Source: Pseudomonas sp. 102515 (lineage in GTDB: Bacteria > Pseudomonadota > Gammaproteobacteria > Pseudomonadales > Pseudomonadaceae). From it: a stretch of 64,000 nt of DNA. Of this stretch, positions 26,677-34,304 are shown in pieces (position 1 is the first letter of the stretch; every line of letters begins with the position of its first letter). The DNA is taken from NCBI RefSeq assembly GCF_031085165.1, contig NZ_JAVHTY010000007.1, positions 27,790 through 91,789 of the forward strand, in the 5' to 3' direction. A program made the position numbers and the translations under genes. The notes below the pieces were generated by a model. It was not told where the DNA came from and ran no database searches. It saw only the letters and a list, made by a program, of their open reading frames with translations.

Positions 26677-28061
26677 GGATTCGTCTCCAGCCAGGCCAGT
26701 TCTTCGAGATCGCCTGCGCAGTGTGCCAGACGCAGGGCGTCCAGCGCCTGGCGCCAGTTGTCCAGGCGGATCGGGTCGAGCTTGCTGCCCAGGGGGGCGG
26801 GCAACAGCCAGACGCGGGTCGCCGTGGCGCAGCGCGACAATTCTGCCAGCAAGGTCAGGGTACCGCGATCCGGCGACCGGCGCGGATCGCAGGCGATCAG
26901 CAGGCGGCGCGCCGGATAGCGGGTCAGCTGTTCGAGCAGATGGCGCCGGCCCTGGCCATCGTCGAGGATGCCGGCGTCACGCACGCCCTCGGGCAGCGGC
27001 GGCGGCCAGGTATGGTCGGTGAGTTCGATGCCCACCAGCAGCGCCTCGTCGCCGGTGCGGGCGAGGCCGCCGGCGTCCTGCTGGGGCAGCTGTGCGGGGG
27101 CGGCGTCGTTCACGCCCAGGCGTTCGCTGGTGGGCAGCAGGCGTTCGCGCAGGTGCAGGTAGCCGGGGCGCTCGACGTCCAGCCGCAGCCGTTTGCGACC
27201 GCGTCGCCAGCGCCACAGGCAGAGCAGGGTGAGCAGCAGCCGTGGCAGCAGGCCATAGACCAGCACCACGCCCAGCAGCCAGCCGGCCCAGGCCTGACGT
27301 GCCATGGCCAGGGGGCTGGCGGCATCGCCACTGGCGACGATGCTGGCCGGATCGGGCAGCGGAAAACCCAGCAGCTGGGGCAGGGCGCCGAGCACCTGGG
27401 TCAGCAGCACGAAGGTATCGCTGCCGAGCAGGGTGGTCTCCCAGGCGAACAGATAGCTGCGTCCGGAGAGCAGCGCCAGCAGGGTGGCCAGGGCACTGCC
27501 GAGGATCAGCAGCCAGAGGCCGTGGACCAGGCCCCCCAGCGCCCAGGGCAGCAGACGGGCGCGGCCGAGCAGTCCGACCAGCGCGGGCCCCAGGTGCAGG
27601 GCCCGGGCATCGCGCGCCAGGCGGCCGGACAGCCACAGCCAGAGGCGCGCCAGCGGCGAGGCCAGTTGTCGACCGCCGCCCAGCAGGCCAAGGGTCCAGA
27701 CCAGCAGGCTGAGCAAGTTGAGACCGAGCAGACTGCCCAGCGCCCAGAACACATTGACCGGGCGACTGCCGTCACCCAGGGCCCCGGCGGCGAGCCCCGC
27801 GCCGCAGAACAGCGCGACGATGCCCAGCAGCCAGGCGGCCAGCACCGCGCCCTGGCGCCAGCGGCGCCGCGCCGCCCGCAGGCCGTCGCGCTGGGCGAGC
27901 AGGCGGGCGCGGGTCACCAGCCGCGTCTCGAAGGGACCGCCTGCCACTCGCGCCTGGCGATTGGCCTCGGCGTCTTCTAGCGGGCCGCTGTCTTCCTCGG
28001 TCAGGCGCAGGGCTTCGGTGAGCCAGAGGTCTTCGAAGGCGGGAGAGGGGAGTGCGGTCAC
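26673..28061 (-). CDS. DUF2868 membrane protein, partner of the DUF3482 GTPase
   Basis: A 462-residue protein starting at GTG 28061 (MTALPSPAFEDLWLTEALRL). After a cytosolic N-terminus, four or more hydrophobic segments follow: AVLAAWLLGIVALFCGAGLA, FWALGSLLGLNLLSLLVW, HGLWLLILGSALATLLALL, and WLLGVVLVYGLLPRLLLTLL. The C-terminal third is soluble and has WPPPLPEGVRDAGI and RRLLIACDPRRSPDRGT, a Rossmann-like feel. The stop overlaps the next ATG by 4 bases. DUF2868 and DUF3482 genes are commonly neighbours; function not established. Confidence 0.85.
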   Translation of the reverse strand: MTALPSPAFEDLWLTEALRLTEEDSGPLEDAEANRQARVAGGPFETRLVTRARLLAQRDGLRAARRRWRQGAVLAAWLLGIVALFCGAGLAAGALGDGSRPVNVFWALGSLLGLNLLSLLVWTLGLLGGGRQLASPLARLWLWLSGRLARDARALHLGPALVGLLGRARLLPWALGGLVHGLWLLILGSALATLLALLSGRSYLFAWETTLLGSDTFVLLTQVLGALPQLLGFPLPDPASIVASGDAASPLAMARQAWAGWLLGVVLVYGLLPRLLLTLLCLWRWRRGRKRLRLDVERPGYLHLRERLLPTSERLGVNDAAPAQLPQQDAGGLARTGDEALLVGIELTDHTWPPPLPEGVRDAGILDDGQGRRHLLEQLTRYPARRLLIACDPRRSPDRGTLTLLAELSRCATATRVWLLPAPLGSKLDPIRLDNWRQALDALRLAHCAGDLEELAWLETNP

Positions 28062-28142
28062 GCGTCGGCGCCCTTGCGGCAAAGACGCCGAGCATAGTCC
28101 CTGGCGCCCTGGCTGTTAACGCCTCTGTTATGCTCTGTCACC

Positions 28143-28658
28143 ATGAAAACCTCTCTTCCCCTGAGCCTGATCGTCGCCGTGGCCGACAACGGCGTCATCG
28201 GCATCGACAATCGGCTCCCCTGGCACCTGCCGGCGGAGCTCAAATATTTCAAGGCCGTGACCCTCGGCAAGCCGCTGGTCATGGGTCGCAAGACCTGGGA
28301 TTCCCTGGGCCGCCCGTTGCCGGGCCGGCTGAATCTGGTGGTCTCCCGTCAGACTGATCTGGTGGCCGAAGGTGCCGAGGTGCGGACGTCGCTGGCCGCT
28401 GCCGTCGAGCGCGCCGAGGCCTGGGCGCGGGACCGTGAGGCCAGCGAGATCATGCTGATCGGTGGCGCCCAGCTGTTCGCCGAAGCCCTGCCGGTGGCCC
28501 AGCGCCTCTACCTGACCCGCGTCGCCCTGGCGCCGGCCGGGGATGTGTTCTTTCCCGACTGGCACGAGGCCGAGTGGGAACTCGTCTCGCGCCAGCAGCA
28601 CGCGGCCGAAGCAGACCGTCCGGCCTACGCCTGCGAGGTCTGGGAGCGCCGGGCCTAG
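28143..28658 (+). CDS. folA: Dihydrofolate reductase
   Basis: A 171-residue enzyme reducing dihydrofolate to tetrahydrofolate with NADPH. Visible features: LIVAVADNGVIGIDNRLPWHLP (split across 9-30) holding the active-site loop and tryptophan, the substrate-contacting FKAVTLGKPLVMGRKTWDS, and the cofactor strand IMLIGGAQLFAEALP. Length is typical for chromosomal FolA. It is transcribed divergently from the DUF2868 gene, only 81 bases apart. Confidence 0.95.
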   Translation: MKTSLPLSLIVAVADNGVIGIDNRLPWHLPAELKYFKAVTLGKPLVMGRKTWDSLGRPLPGRLNLVVSRQTDLVAEGAEVRTSLAAAVERAEAWARDREASEIMLIGGAQLFAEALPVAQRLYLTRVALAPAGDVFFPDWHEAEWELVSRQQHAAEADRPAYACEVWERRA

Positions 28659-28725
28659 GGTCGGTCGCGACGCCTGCATTCTCCTGCCGCTTTCCTCCGG
28701 CGCTAAGCAAAGCCTAAGGCTGCCC

Positions 28726-28741
28726 TGGCATAAAGGACGCT
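28726..28741 (+). promoter_or_regulatory. Weak sigma-54-like promoter motif
   Basis: TGGCATAAAGGACGCT has GG and GC separated by ten bases, as sigma-54 promoters require, and a good -24 half (TGGCA), but the -12 half (ACGCT) is poor. It sits 36 bases before the next start codon. Tentative. Confidence 0.25.
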
Positions 28742-28776
28742 GAGGCGAGCCGCCCGGGCGGCCGGAGGGTGCAGAC

Positions 28777-29685
28777 GTGATGGCGATCGACAGCCAGATG
28801 CAGACGACGACGGCAGGGACTCAGCCTGCCCGTCCAGGCGCGACAGGCAACCAGACAACTTCCACGGCCGACAGCGGCCAGGCTGGCGAGGCGTCCGGTG
28901 GCAGCGCCGTCGCCGTGGACCTGTCGCCCGCCGCCCAGTTGATCGCCGGCCTGCTGCCGGGGCAGTCGAGTGGCAATGCCGATCTCGACGGCTTCATGCA
29001 GATCCTCCAGCAGCAGATCCGCAGCCAGGGCACCGACGCCGCCGTGCTCGGCGAACTGCCCCAGGGCGCCAGTGCCGACCGCGTGCAATTGGCCAAGCAG
29101 GCGGCCAATCACCTGCTGGTGAGCTATTACCAGGACGACAGTCGCTATGCCGACGCCTCCACCCAGGATCCCTTCGCCAATCTGGACAGCGACAGCCTGA
29201 CGCGTATCGCCAGCGACGATTCCGGCACCTTTACTTCGGCTGAACGTCAGCTGGCCTATTTCGAAGGGGTGCAGCGCGGCACCGATGGCGCCAACGTGGC
29301 CTTTTCCGGGCTCTCCCCGCAGGCTCAGGGAGCCGCTTCCTGGAACTGGGCACCCGCCGCCACGGAAGACGCCGGCATCCTCGGTACGCTGAATCCCGGC
29401 ATGCCGGATTGGCAACCCAATCAGTTGAGCAGCCACCTCATCGACGGCCTGAGCCCCGGCGGCGTGGCGACCGCTGCCGCTCAAGAAGCCGCTCAATTGT
29501 CGGCGCCGACCTTCAACGTCACCACCGGGGCGGATGGCGCACCCCAATGGACGACGCAACCGGCGGACGGGCAGGACGCCGAAGCGAGCACCGCGCTGGA
29601 TGGCAGTATTCTCACCCAGATGACCGGCGCGACGGCGGCGCCTTCGCTGTCGCTCTATCGTCAGATCGCCGCCTACGGCGGTTGA
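28777..29685 (+). CDS. Hypothetical protein, Ala/Gln/Ser-rich (302 aa)
   Basis: Not recognised. GTG at 28777 is followed at once by ATG; GGAGG is 8 bases from the GTG. The first 45 residues are low complexity (Thr, Ala, Gln, Gly), then VAVDLSPAAQLIAGLL, a short helical region (FMQILQQQIRSQG, QLAKQAANHLLVSYYQ) and a long polar tail. There is no signal peptide, membrane helix or cysteine. The disordered N-terminus with DLSPAAQ recalls proteins exported by type III or flagellar routes, but this is only an impression. Monocistronic, followed by a dispersed repeat. Confidence 0.65.
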   Translation: MMAIDSQMQTTTAGTQPARPGATGNQTTSTADSGQAGEASGGSAVAVDLSPAAQLIAGLLPGQSSGNADLDGFMQILQQQIRSQGTDAAVLGELPQGASADRVQLAKQAANHLLVSYYQDDSRYADASTQDPFANLDSDSLTRIASDDSGTFTSAERQLAYFEGVQRGTDGANVAFSGLSPQAQGAASWNWAPAATEDAGILGTLNPGMPDWQPNQLSSHLIDGLSPGGVATAAAQEAAQLSAPTFNVTTGADGAPQWTTQPADGQDAEASTALDGSILTQMTGATAAPSLSLYRQIAAYGG

Positions 29686-29716
29686 GGTCAGGCAGTCCCG
29701 AGGTCCGACCCTGCCT

Positions 29717-29793
29717 GTTGGGCTTCGACGATGGAGCCGTCTCAACCCAACCTACGCGGTCGGTAGGTTGGGTTGAGCGCAGCGAAGCCCAAC
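29717..29793. repeat. Dispersed repeat doublet, copy 1 (CCTAC ends facing inward)
   Basis: Left arm 29717-29755 runs GTTGGGCTTCG to CAACCCAACCTAC; right arm 29763-29793 runs GTAGGTTGGGTTGAG to GAAGCCCAAC, almost the reverse complement. Both arms recur at 61487-61577. The doublet resembles REP pairs. It lies between convergent genes. Confidence 0.7.
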
Positions 29794-29811
29794 GCTCCCA
29801 GCAACCAGTGT

Positions 29812-30249
29812 TCAGATCGCCCGCAGCTTCTTCGCCGGCAGGTAGTCGCGGTGGACGCGCTCTTCCACCAGGTACAGCCAGCAGGGGCCTTCCACCTGGG
29901 GGAAGAGGCGCACTTCCTGGATGCTGCTGGGCTTGATCGCACCATTGCCCAGCTGCACGGCCACCTCCTGCCCCAGGCGGAAGCGCGGGACCACGCCGGC
30001 GTCCACCACGCTCTGCTCGGCCTTGGTCGCCGGACGGCCCAGGTATTCGCCCAGGTCCACCGGACCGGAGGGGCCTTCGGCGACGGTGTCCACATGGAAG
30101 CTGTAGGCGGTGGCCAGGCCTTCGTCACCACCGTGGATCTCGCCCTGCTTGATGCGCGACACGGCCTGGTCGAGGGCGGCGTCGAGCGTCAGTTCGTTGT
30201 TCGATTGCAGGGTGATGACGATGCGGCGTTCGAAGGGGTACTGGCTCAT
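29812..30249 (-). CDS. Conserved hypothetical protein (145 aa)
   Basis: A 145-residue soluble protein starting MSQYPFERRIVITLQSNNELT. It has strand-rich segments (GGDEGLATAYSFHVDTV, RFRLGQEVAVQLGNGAI, GPCWLYLVEERVHRDYL) and no signal peptide or membrane helix. I recognise no domain. It lies 3' of ndpA on the same strand, 181 bases apart with a long hairpin between, so it probably has its own promoter. The stop is 18 bases from the repeat doublet. Confidence 0.65.
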   Translation of the reverse strand: MSQYPFERRIVITLQSNNELTLDAALDQAVSRIKQGEIHGGDEGLATAYSFHVDTVAEGPSGPVDLGEYLGRPATKAEQSVVDAGVVPRFRLGQEVAVQLGNGAIKPSSIQEVRLFPQVEGPCWLYLVEERVHRDYLPAKKLRAI

Positions 30250-30381
30250 GGTTTCGACTTTTTCGGCAGATAAGGAAAAGAAGGGACATCTTGTGCCCCC
30301 TTTGGCCGGCCGCTGTCCAGCCGGGGGCGCCCGATCGGTGATCGCGTTTGCAACCCCAGGTGTCCAGCGGCCCGGCGGTCA

Positions 30382-30434
30382 CTAGGGCTTGGGTGAAAAG
30401 TGCCTGCGCTCGGCGACTTTTCGGACAAGCCTAG
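30382..30434 (-). terminator. Long interrupted hairpin at the 3' end of ndpA
   Basis: Outer arms CTAGGGCTTG and CAAGCCTAG, then inner arms GAAAAGT and ACTTTTC, around a GC-rich loop. It covers the ndpA stop codon. A terminator or mRNA-end structure is likely; no strong U-run is present. Confidence 0.5.
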
Positions 30435-31438
30435 TCCTTGCGCCGCTTGAGCTGGTCTTTCAGCTGGGTCGGCACCTCGCGAATGATCAGCAGATCCTGA
30501 CCCTCGTCGTATTCGATGCGCGAACCCAGCAGGTGCGCCTCGAAGCTGATCGACAGGCCTTCGGCGCGACCGGTGAAGCGGCGGAATTGGTTGAGGGTGC
30601 GCTTGTCCGCCGGGATCTCCGGCGCCAGACCGTAGTCCTTGTTGCGGATGTAGTCGTAGAAGGCACGCGGCGCTTCGTCGTCCATCAGTTCGGAGAGGGC
30701 ATCCAGGGCCATGGGCTCGCCGCGCTTGGCCTGGCTGCTGGCGTAGTCCACCAGGGTGTCGGTCTTTTCCTTGGCGGCCTCTTCCGGCAGGTCCTCGCTC
30801 TCCACGTAGTCGCTGAAGGCCTTGAGCAGGGTGCGGGTCTCGCCCTTGGCGTCGACGCCTTCCTGGCAGCCGATGAAGTCGCGGAAGTAATCCGAGACCT
30901 TCTTGCCGCCCTTGCCGCGGATAAAGGAGATGTACTGGCGCGACTGCTTGTTGTTGCGCCACTCCGAGAGGTTGATCCGCGCGGCCAGGTGCAGCTGGCC
31001 CAGGTCCAGGTGCTTGGCCGGCGCCACTTCCAGACTCTCGGTGACGGTCACCCCCTCGCTGTGGTGCAGCAGGGCGATGCTCAGGTAGTCGGTCATGCCC
31101 TGCTGGTACTGGGCGAACAGCACATGGCCGCCGGTGGAGAGGTTGCTGCTCTCCATCAGCCCCTTGAGGTGCTCCACCGCCTGGCGACTAAAGGCGACGA
31201 AATCCTGTTCGCCTTCCAGGTAGGCATGGAGCCAGCCGCTGAAGGGATAGGCGCCGGATTCCTCGTGGAACAGGCCCCAGGCCTTGTTCGGCTTGGCGTT
31301 GTAGCTGTCGTTGAGATCGGCCAGCAGATTCTCGATGGCCTGGGAGTCGGCCAGTTCGGCGTCCCGCGCGTGCAGGGTCGCGGGCTGGCCGTCGGGCTTC
31401 TTGTCGATCAGATGGACGATGGCGTGACGGATCGGCAT
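30431..31438 (-). CDS. ndpA: Nucleoid-associated protein NdpA/YejK
   Basis: A 335-residue protein starting [20 protein letters not shown], the signature opening of the YejK/NdpA family of DNA-binding nucleoid proteins. Internal blocks FLRLI-like segments are replaced by the usual [17 protein letters not shown] and [12 protein letters not shown] typical of the family. Length matches (about 335). It probably binds DNA widely and modulates supercoiling or gene expression. Single gene with a structured 3' end. Confidence 0.92.
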   Translation of the reverse strand: MPIRHAIVHLIDKKPDGQPATLHARDAELADSQAIENLLADLNDSYNAKPNKAWGLFHEESGAYPFSGWLHAYLEGEQDFVAFSRQAVEHLKGLMESSNLSTGGHVLFAQYQQGMTDYLSIALLHHSEGVTVTESLEVAPAKHLDLGQLHLAARINLSEWRNNKQSRQYISFIRGKGGKKVSDYFRDFIGCQEGVDAKGETRTLLKAFSDYVESEDLPEEAAKEKTDTLVDYASSQAKRGEPMALDALSELMDDEAPRAFYDYIRNKDYGLAPEIPADKRTLNQFRRFTGRAEGLSISFEAHLLGSRIEYDEGQDLLIIREVPTQLKDQLKRRKD

Positions 31439-31515
31439 GGCGGACTCGGGTAACGGGAAAGTCCGCCAGTCTAACGCTCCCGCGCCCTGGCGGGCAGGCC
31501 CTTGGCGCCGCAGGC

Positions 31516-32394
31516 TCAGCGCGCGGCCGTTGCCTGCTTTTCCTGCAGCGCGTTGCCGAGGTGGCGGGTCATGAAGACCGCGGCGTCTTCACGGCGATCC
31601 TCCAGCAGCAGATCGATCAGCTCGAGGTGCTCCTGGCAGCGGCGCTGGGCCTGCTCGCGATCCACGGACTTCTGGTATTCGATCAAGCGACGCAGGCGAT
31701 TGAGCCGGCGCAGCGCATCGAGGATGAAGGCGTTGCCCGAGCAGCGGGCGATGGTCTCGTGCAGGCGGGTGTTGGCGTCGAAGATCTCCGCGGGCGAGGC
31801 CTCGAACACCCGGCCCTTGGCCAGGAGCTCCTGCTCGTCGCGGCAGCGGCGCAATTCGCCGGCATCCAGGGTGAAGCCGGCCTCGCGGATGCCGGCCGGT
31901 TCCAGCAGCAGGCGAAAGCGGTAGCTCTGGGCATAGGCGTCGGGCGAGGTGAGGCCTTCGACGAAACTCCAGCCATAGCCTGGCAGGCGCTCGGCCCAGC
32001 CTTCCTGAACGATGCGCCTCAGGATGTCGGCCAGTTGTCCGCGGGTGACCTGGTAGCGGCGGATCAGCTCGTTTTCCGTGACCTTCAGCGGCAACTCGCC
32101 TTCGATGCGATCGCGGGCGATGGTCAGGTACAGGCGTTCGCTGGCGGACACCTCTTCGCGCGCCTGGGGCGTGGCGTCCAGGGCCGCGGCGGCCACGGCG
32201 AAACCGCCCTCGGGATGCCGCGCCAGCAGGCTCTGGTCGGCCATCTGCTGCAGGGCGCTGCGCACCGGCGAGCGCGACACCCGCAGGCGCTCGGCCAGGG
32301 TACGCTCGGGCAGCCGGGTGCCCACCGCCAGCTGGTGCGAGGCGATGTAGGTGAGGATGTCGGGAATCAGTTGGGAGGCGAGGGTGTTGCCCAT
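31516..32394 (-). CDS. GntR/FCD transcriptional regulator with two winged helices
   Basis: A 292-residue regulator. Residues 5-70 are a GntR winged helix ([20 protein letters not shown]). Residues about 83-150 look like a second one ([18 protein letters not shown], then [19 protein letters not shown] and [14 protein letters not shown]). The C-terminal FCD ligand domain (about 155-285) has [29 protein letters not shown] and the metal/ligand histidines typical of the fold. It is downstream of the LysP-like permease on the same strand and may control the adjoining amine catabolic genes; effector unknown. Confidence 0.85.
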   Translation of the reverse strand: MGNTLASQLIPDILTYIASHQLAVGTRLPERTLAERLRVSRSPVRSALQQMADQSLLARHPEGGFAVAAAALDATPQAREEVSASERLYLTIARDRIEGELPLKVTENELIRRYQVTRGQLADILRRIVQEGWAERLPGYGWSFVEGLTSPDAYAQSYRFRLLLEPAGIREAGFTLDAGELRRCRDEQELLAKGRVFEASPAEIFDANTRLHETIARCSGNAFILDALRRLNRLRRLIEYQKSVDREQAQRRCQEHLELIDLLLEDRREDAAVFMTRHLGNALQEKQATAAR

Positions 32395-32484
32395 GGCAGC
32401 GCTGGCGAGTCGACCGGAAGGTCCGGGATGCTAGCACGGGACCCGCCGGGCGCAGCCGGCACGGCGGGTTTCGCGGGTGGTCGT

Positions 32485-33939
32485 TCAGTCGCCGCTCGGG
32501 CTGACGTCCATGTCCTTGAGCTTCACCAGCCGGCTGCGGTGCTTGCAGCGGTAGCCCAGCCAGACGGCGAGGAACAGCGGCAGGCTGATGTAGGTGGCGG
32601 CCAGGCCCAGCCAGTCGACGCCCTTGGGACCGAACAGGGCGGCATAGTTCTGCCCCAGCGTGATCACCAGGCAGAGGGCGAAGGCCAGCAGCGGCCCGAA
32701 GGGAAACAGCTTGGCGCGATAGGGCAGGTCTTCCAGGCGGCGACCCTGGGCCAGGTAGCCCTGGCGGAAGCGATAGTGGGACACGGCGATGCCCAGCCAG
32801 GCGATGAAACCACACATGCCCGAGGTGTTGAGCAGCCAGCCATAGAGCGCCTTGTCGCCCACCAGGGAGGTGAAGAAGCACAGGGCCCCCACCGCGGTGG
32901 TGGCGAACAGGGCGTTGCGCGGCACGCCACTGCGCGAGACGCGGGCGAACAGGCGCGGCGCCTTGCCCTGCTCGGCCAGGCTGTGCAGCATCCGGGTCGA
33001 GGCATACATGCCCGAGGTGCCGGCGGAGAGCACCGCCGAGAGGATCACGGCGTTCATCAGGCTGGCGGCGAAGGCCAGGCCGGCGCGCTCGAACAGCAGG
33101 GTGAAGGGCGAGACGGAGACGTCGGTGGCATCGTTCTGCAAGAGGCGCGGATCGGTGTAGGGGATCAGCATGCCGATGACGAAGATCGCCAGCACATAGA
33201 ACATCAGGATGCGCCAGAACACCTGGCGGATGGCGATGGGCACGTTCTTGCGCGGATCTTCCGATTCGCCGGCGGCGATGCCGATCAACTCGGTGCCCTG
33301 GAAGGAGAAGCCGGCGATCATGGCCACCCCGACCATGGCCTGCAGACCACCGACGAAGGGCGCCTCGCCCTGGGTGAACACCGCAAGACCCGGCGGCTCG
33401 ATGCCGCTGAAGATGCCGAGAATGGCCGCCAGGCCCAGGCCGATGAAGACCACCACGGTGGCCACCTTGATCAGCGCGAACCAGAATTCGCTCTCGCCGA
33501 AGCCACGCACCGACACCGCGTTGAGCAGGAACATCAGCGCGAGGAACAGCGCGCTCCAGATCAGCCCCGGCACCTCGGGAAACCAGAAGCCCATCACGAG
33601 TTGCGCCGCCACCAGTTCGGCGGCGATGGTCACCGCCCAGTTGTACCAGTAGTTCCAGCCCAGGGCGAAGCCGAAGCCGTCTTCGACGAAGCGACTGCCA
33701 TAGATGGAGAAGGAGCCCGACACCGGCTGGTAGGCGGCCATCTCGCCGAGGCTGGTCATGAGGAAATAGACCATCAGACCGATCAGCGCATAGGCCGCCA
33801 GGGCGCCGCCCGGGCCGGCGGTGGCCACGGTGGCGCCGGAGGCGACGAACAGGCCGGTGCCGATGGAACCGCCGATGGCGATCATGTTGAGGTGACGGGG
33901 CTTGAGCCGGCGCTGCAGACGCGGAGAGGCGGTGGACAT
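32485..33939 (-). CDS. lysP: Amino-acid permease, LysP-like
   Basis: A 484-residue APC-superfamily carrier with about twelve helices. GGSIGTGLFVASGATVATAG, LIGLMVYFLMTSLGEMAAY, FGFALGWNYWYNWAVTIAAE and GFSFQGTELIGIAAGESEDP follow E. coli LysP almost block for block, so uptake of lysine or a similar cationic amino acid is likely. I start at ATG 33939 (MSTASPRLQRRLKP); an upstream in-frame start adds 17 residues. It lies between the GntR gene and the aldehyde dehydrogenase, all on the minus strand. Substrate by similarity only. Confidence 0.85.
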   Translation of the reverse strand: MSTASPRLQRRLKPRHLNMIAIGGSIGTGLFVASGATVATAGPGGALAAYALIGLMVYFLMTSLGEMAAYQPVSGSFSIYGSRFVEDGFGFALGWNYWYNWAVTIAAELVAAQLVMGFWFPEVPGLIWSALFLALMFLLNAVSVRGFGESEFWFALIKVATVVVFIGLGLAAILGIFSGIEPPGLAVFTQGEAPFVGGLQAMVGVAMIAGFSFQGTELIGIAAGESEDPRKNVPIAIRQVFWRILMFYVLAIFVIGMLIPYTDPRLLQNDATDVSVSPFTLLFERAGLAFAASLMNAVILSAVLSAGTSGMYASTRMLHSLAEQGKAPRLFARVSRSGVPRNALFATTAVGALCFFTSLVGDKALYGWLLNTSGMCGFIAWLGIAVSHYRFRQGYLAQGRRLEDLPYRAKLFPFGPLLAFALCLVITLGQNYAALFGPKGVDWLGLAATYISLPLFLAVWLGYRCKHRSRLVKLKDMDVSPSGD

Positions 33940-34304
33940 GGGGTTTCCAGCTGGCAGTTGAAGGGGCCGGACGTTGGCTCTGGCGGCCATTCGCGGTCAT
34001 GGGTCGCAAGGCGGTGCATGCATCGCCCTGCCGCCACCTGCGCGGGCAGGCGGCAAAAAAGCGGCGAAGCTTAGCAGGCTAAGGGCGCCAGGTGGGATGG
34101 CGGTCGTCGGTGCGCGAGCGGACCCGCCCGTCCTCGCTATGGGGCGGCGACGCCCGGCGAGCGCTAGCCAACGTGACCGGCGCAGTCGCGAACGGCGAAC
34201 CGCCGCCACGTGATCAGCCAAGGTACTGACGTCGAGCGCGGCCAGGCAGGGAGGGCGGTCCGCTGCCCTGCGGCAGCGGACCGGGTAGCGTGTTTAACCC
34301 GAGA
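33940..34304. other. Intergenic region, 365 bases
   Basis: This lies between the ALDH stop and the permease start. It holds the permease promoter and the ALDH terminator hairpin at 34257-34282. Open frames crossing it have no ribosome site or family resemblance, so I call no gene. Confidence 0.5.
34257..34282 (-). terminator. Strong hairpin downstream of the aldehyde dehydrogenase
   Basis: A perfect 11-bp stem GGTCCGCTGCC / GGCAGCGGACC with a 4-base loop, 22 bases after the ALDH stop on the minus strand. There is no U-run, so it may act with Rho or protect the mRNA end. Confidence 0.6.

Noticed and set aside
31561..34074. An 837-codon plus-strand open frame over the GntR and permease genes
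   Set aside because: Its translation is His/Gln/Gly-rich and runs across two well-supported genes and their gap; a shadow of GC-rich codon use.
33940..34304. Small genes in the gap between permease and ALDH
   Set aside because: Short frames exist on both strands but lack ribosome sites, and part of the gap is a terminator hairpin.
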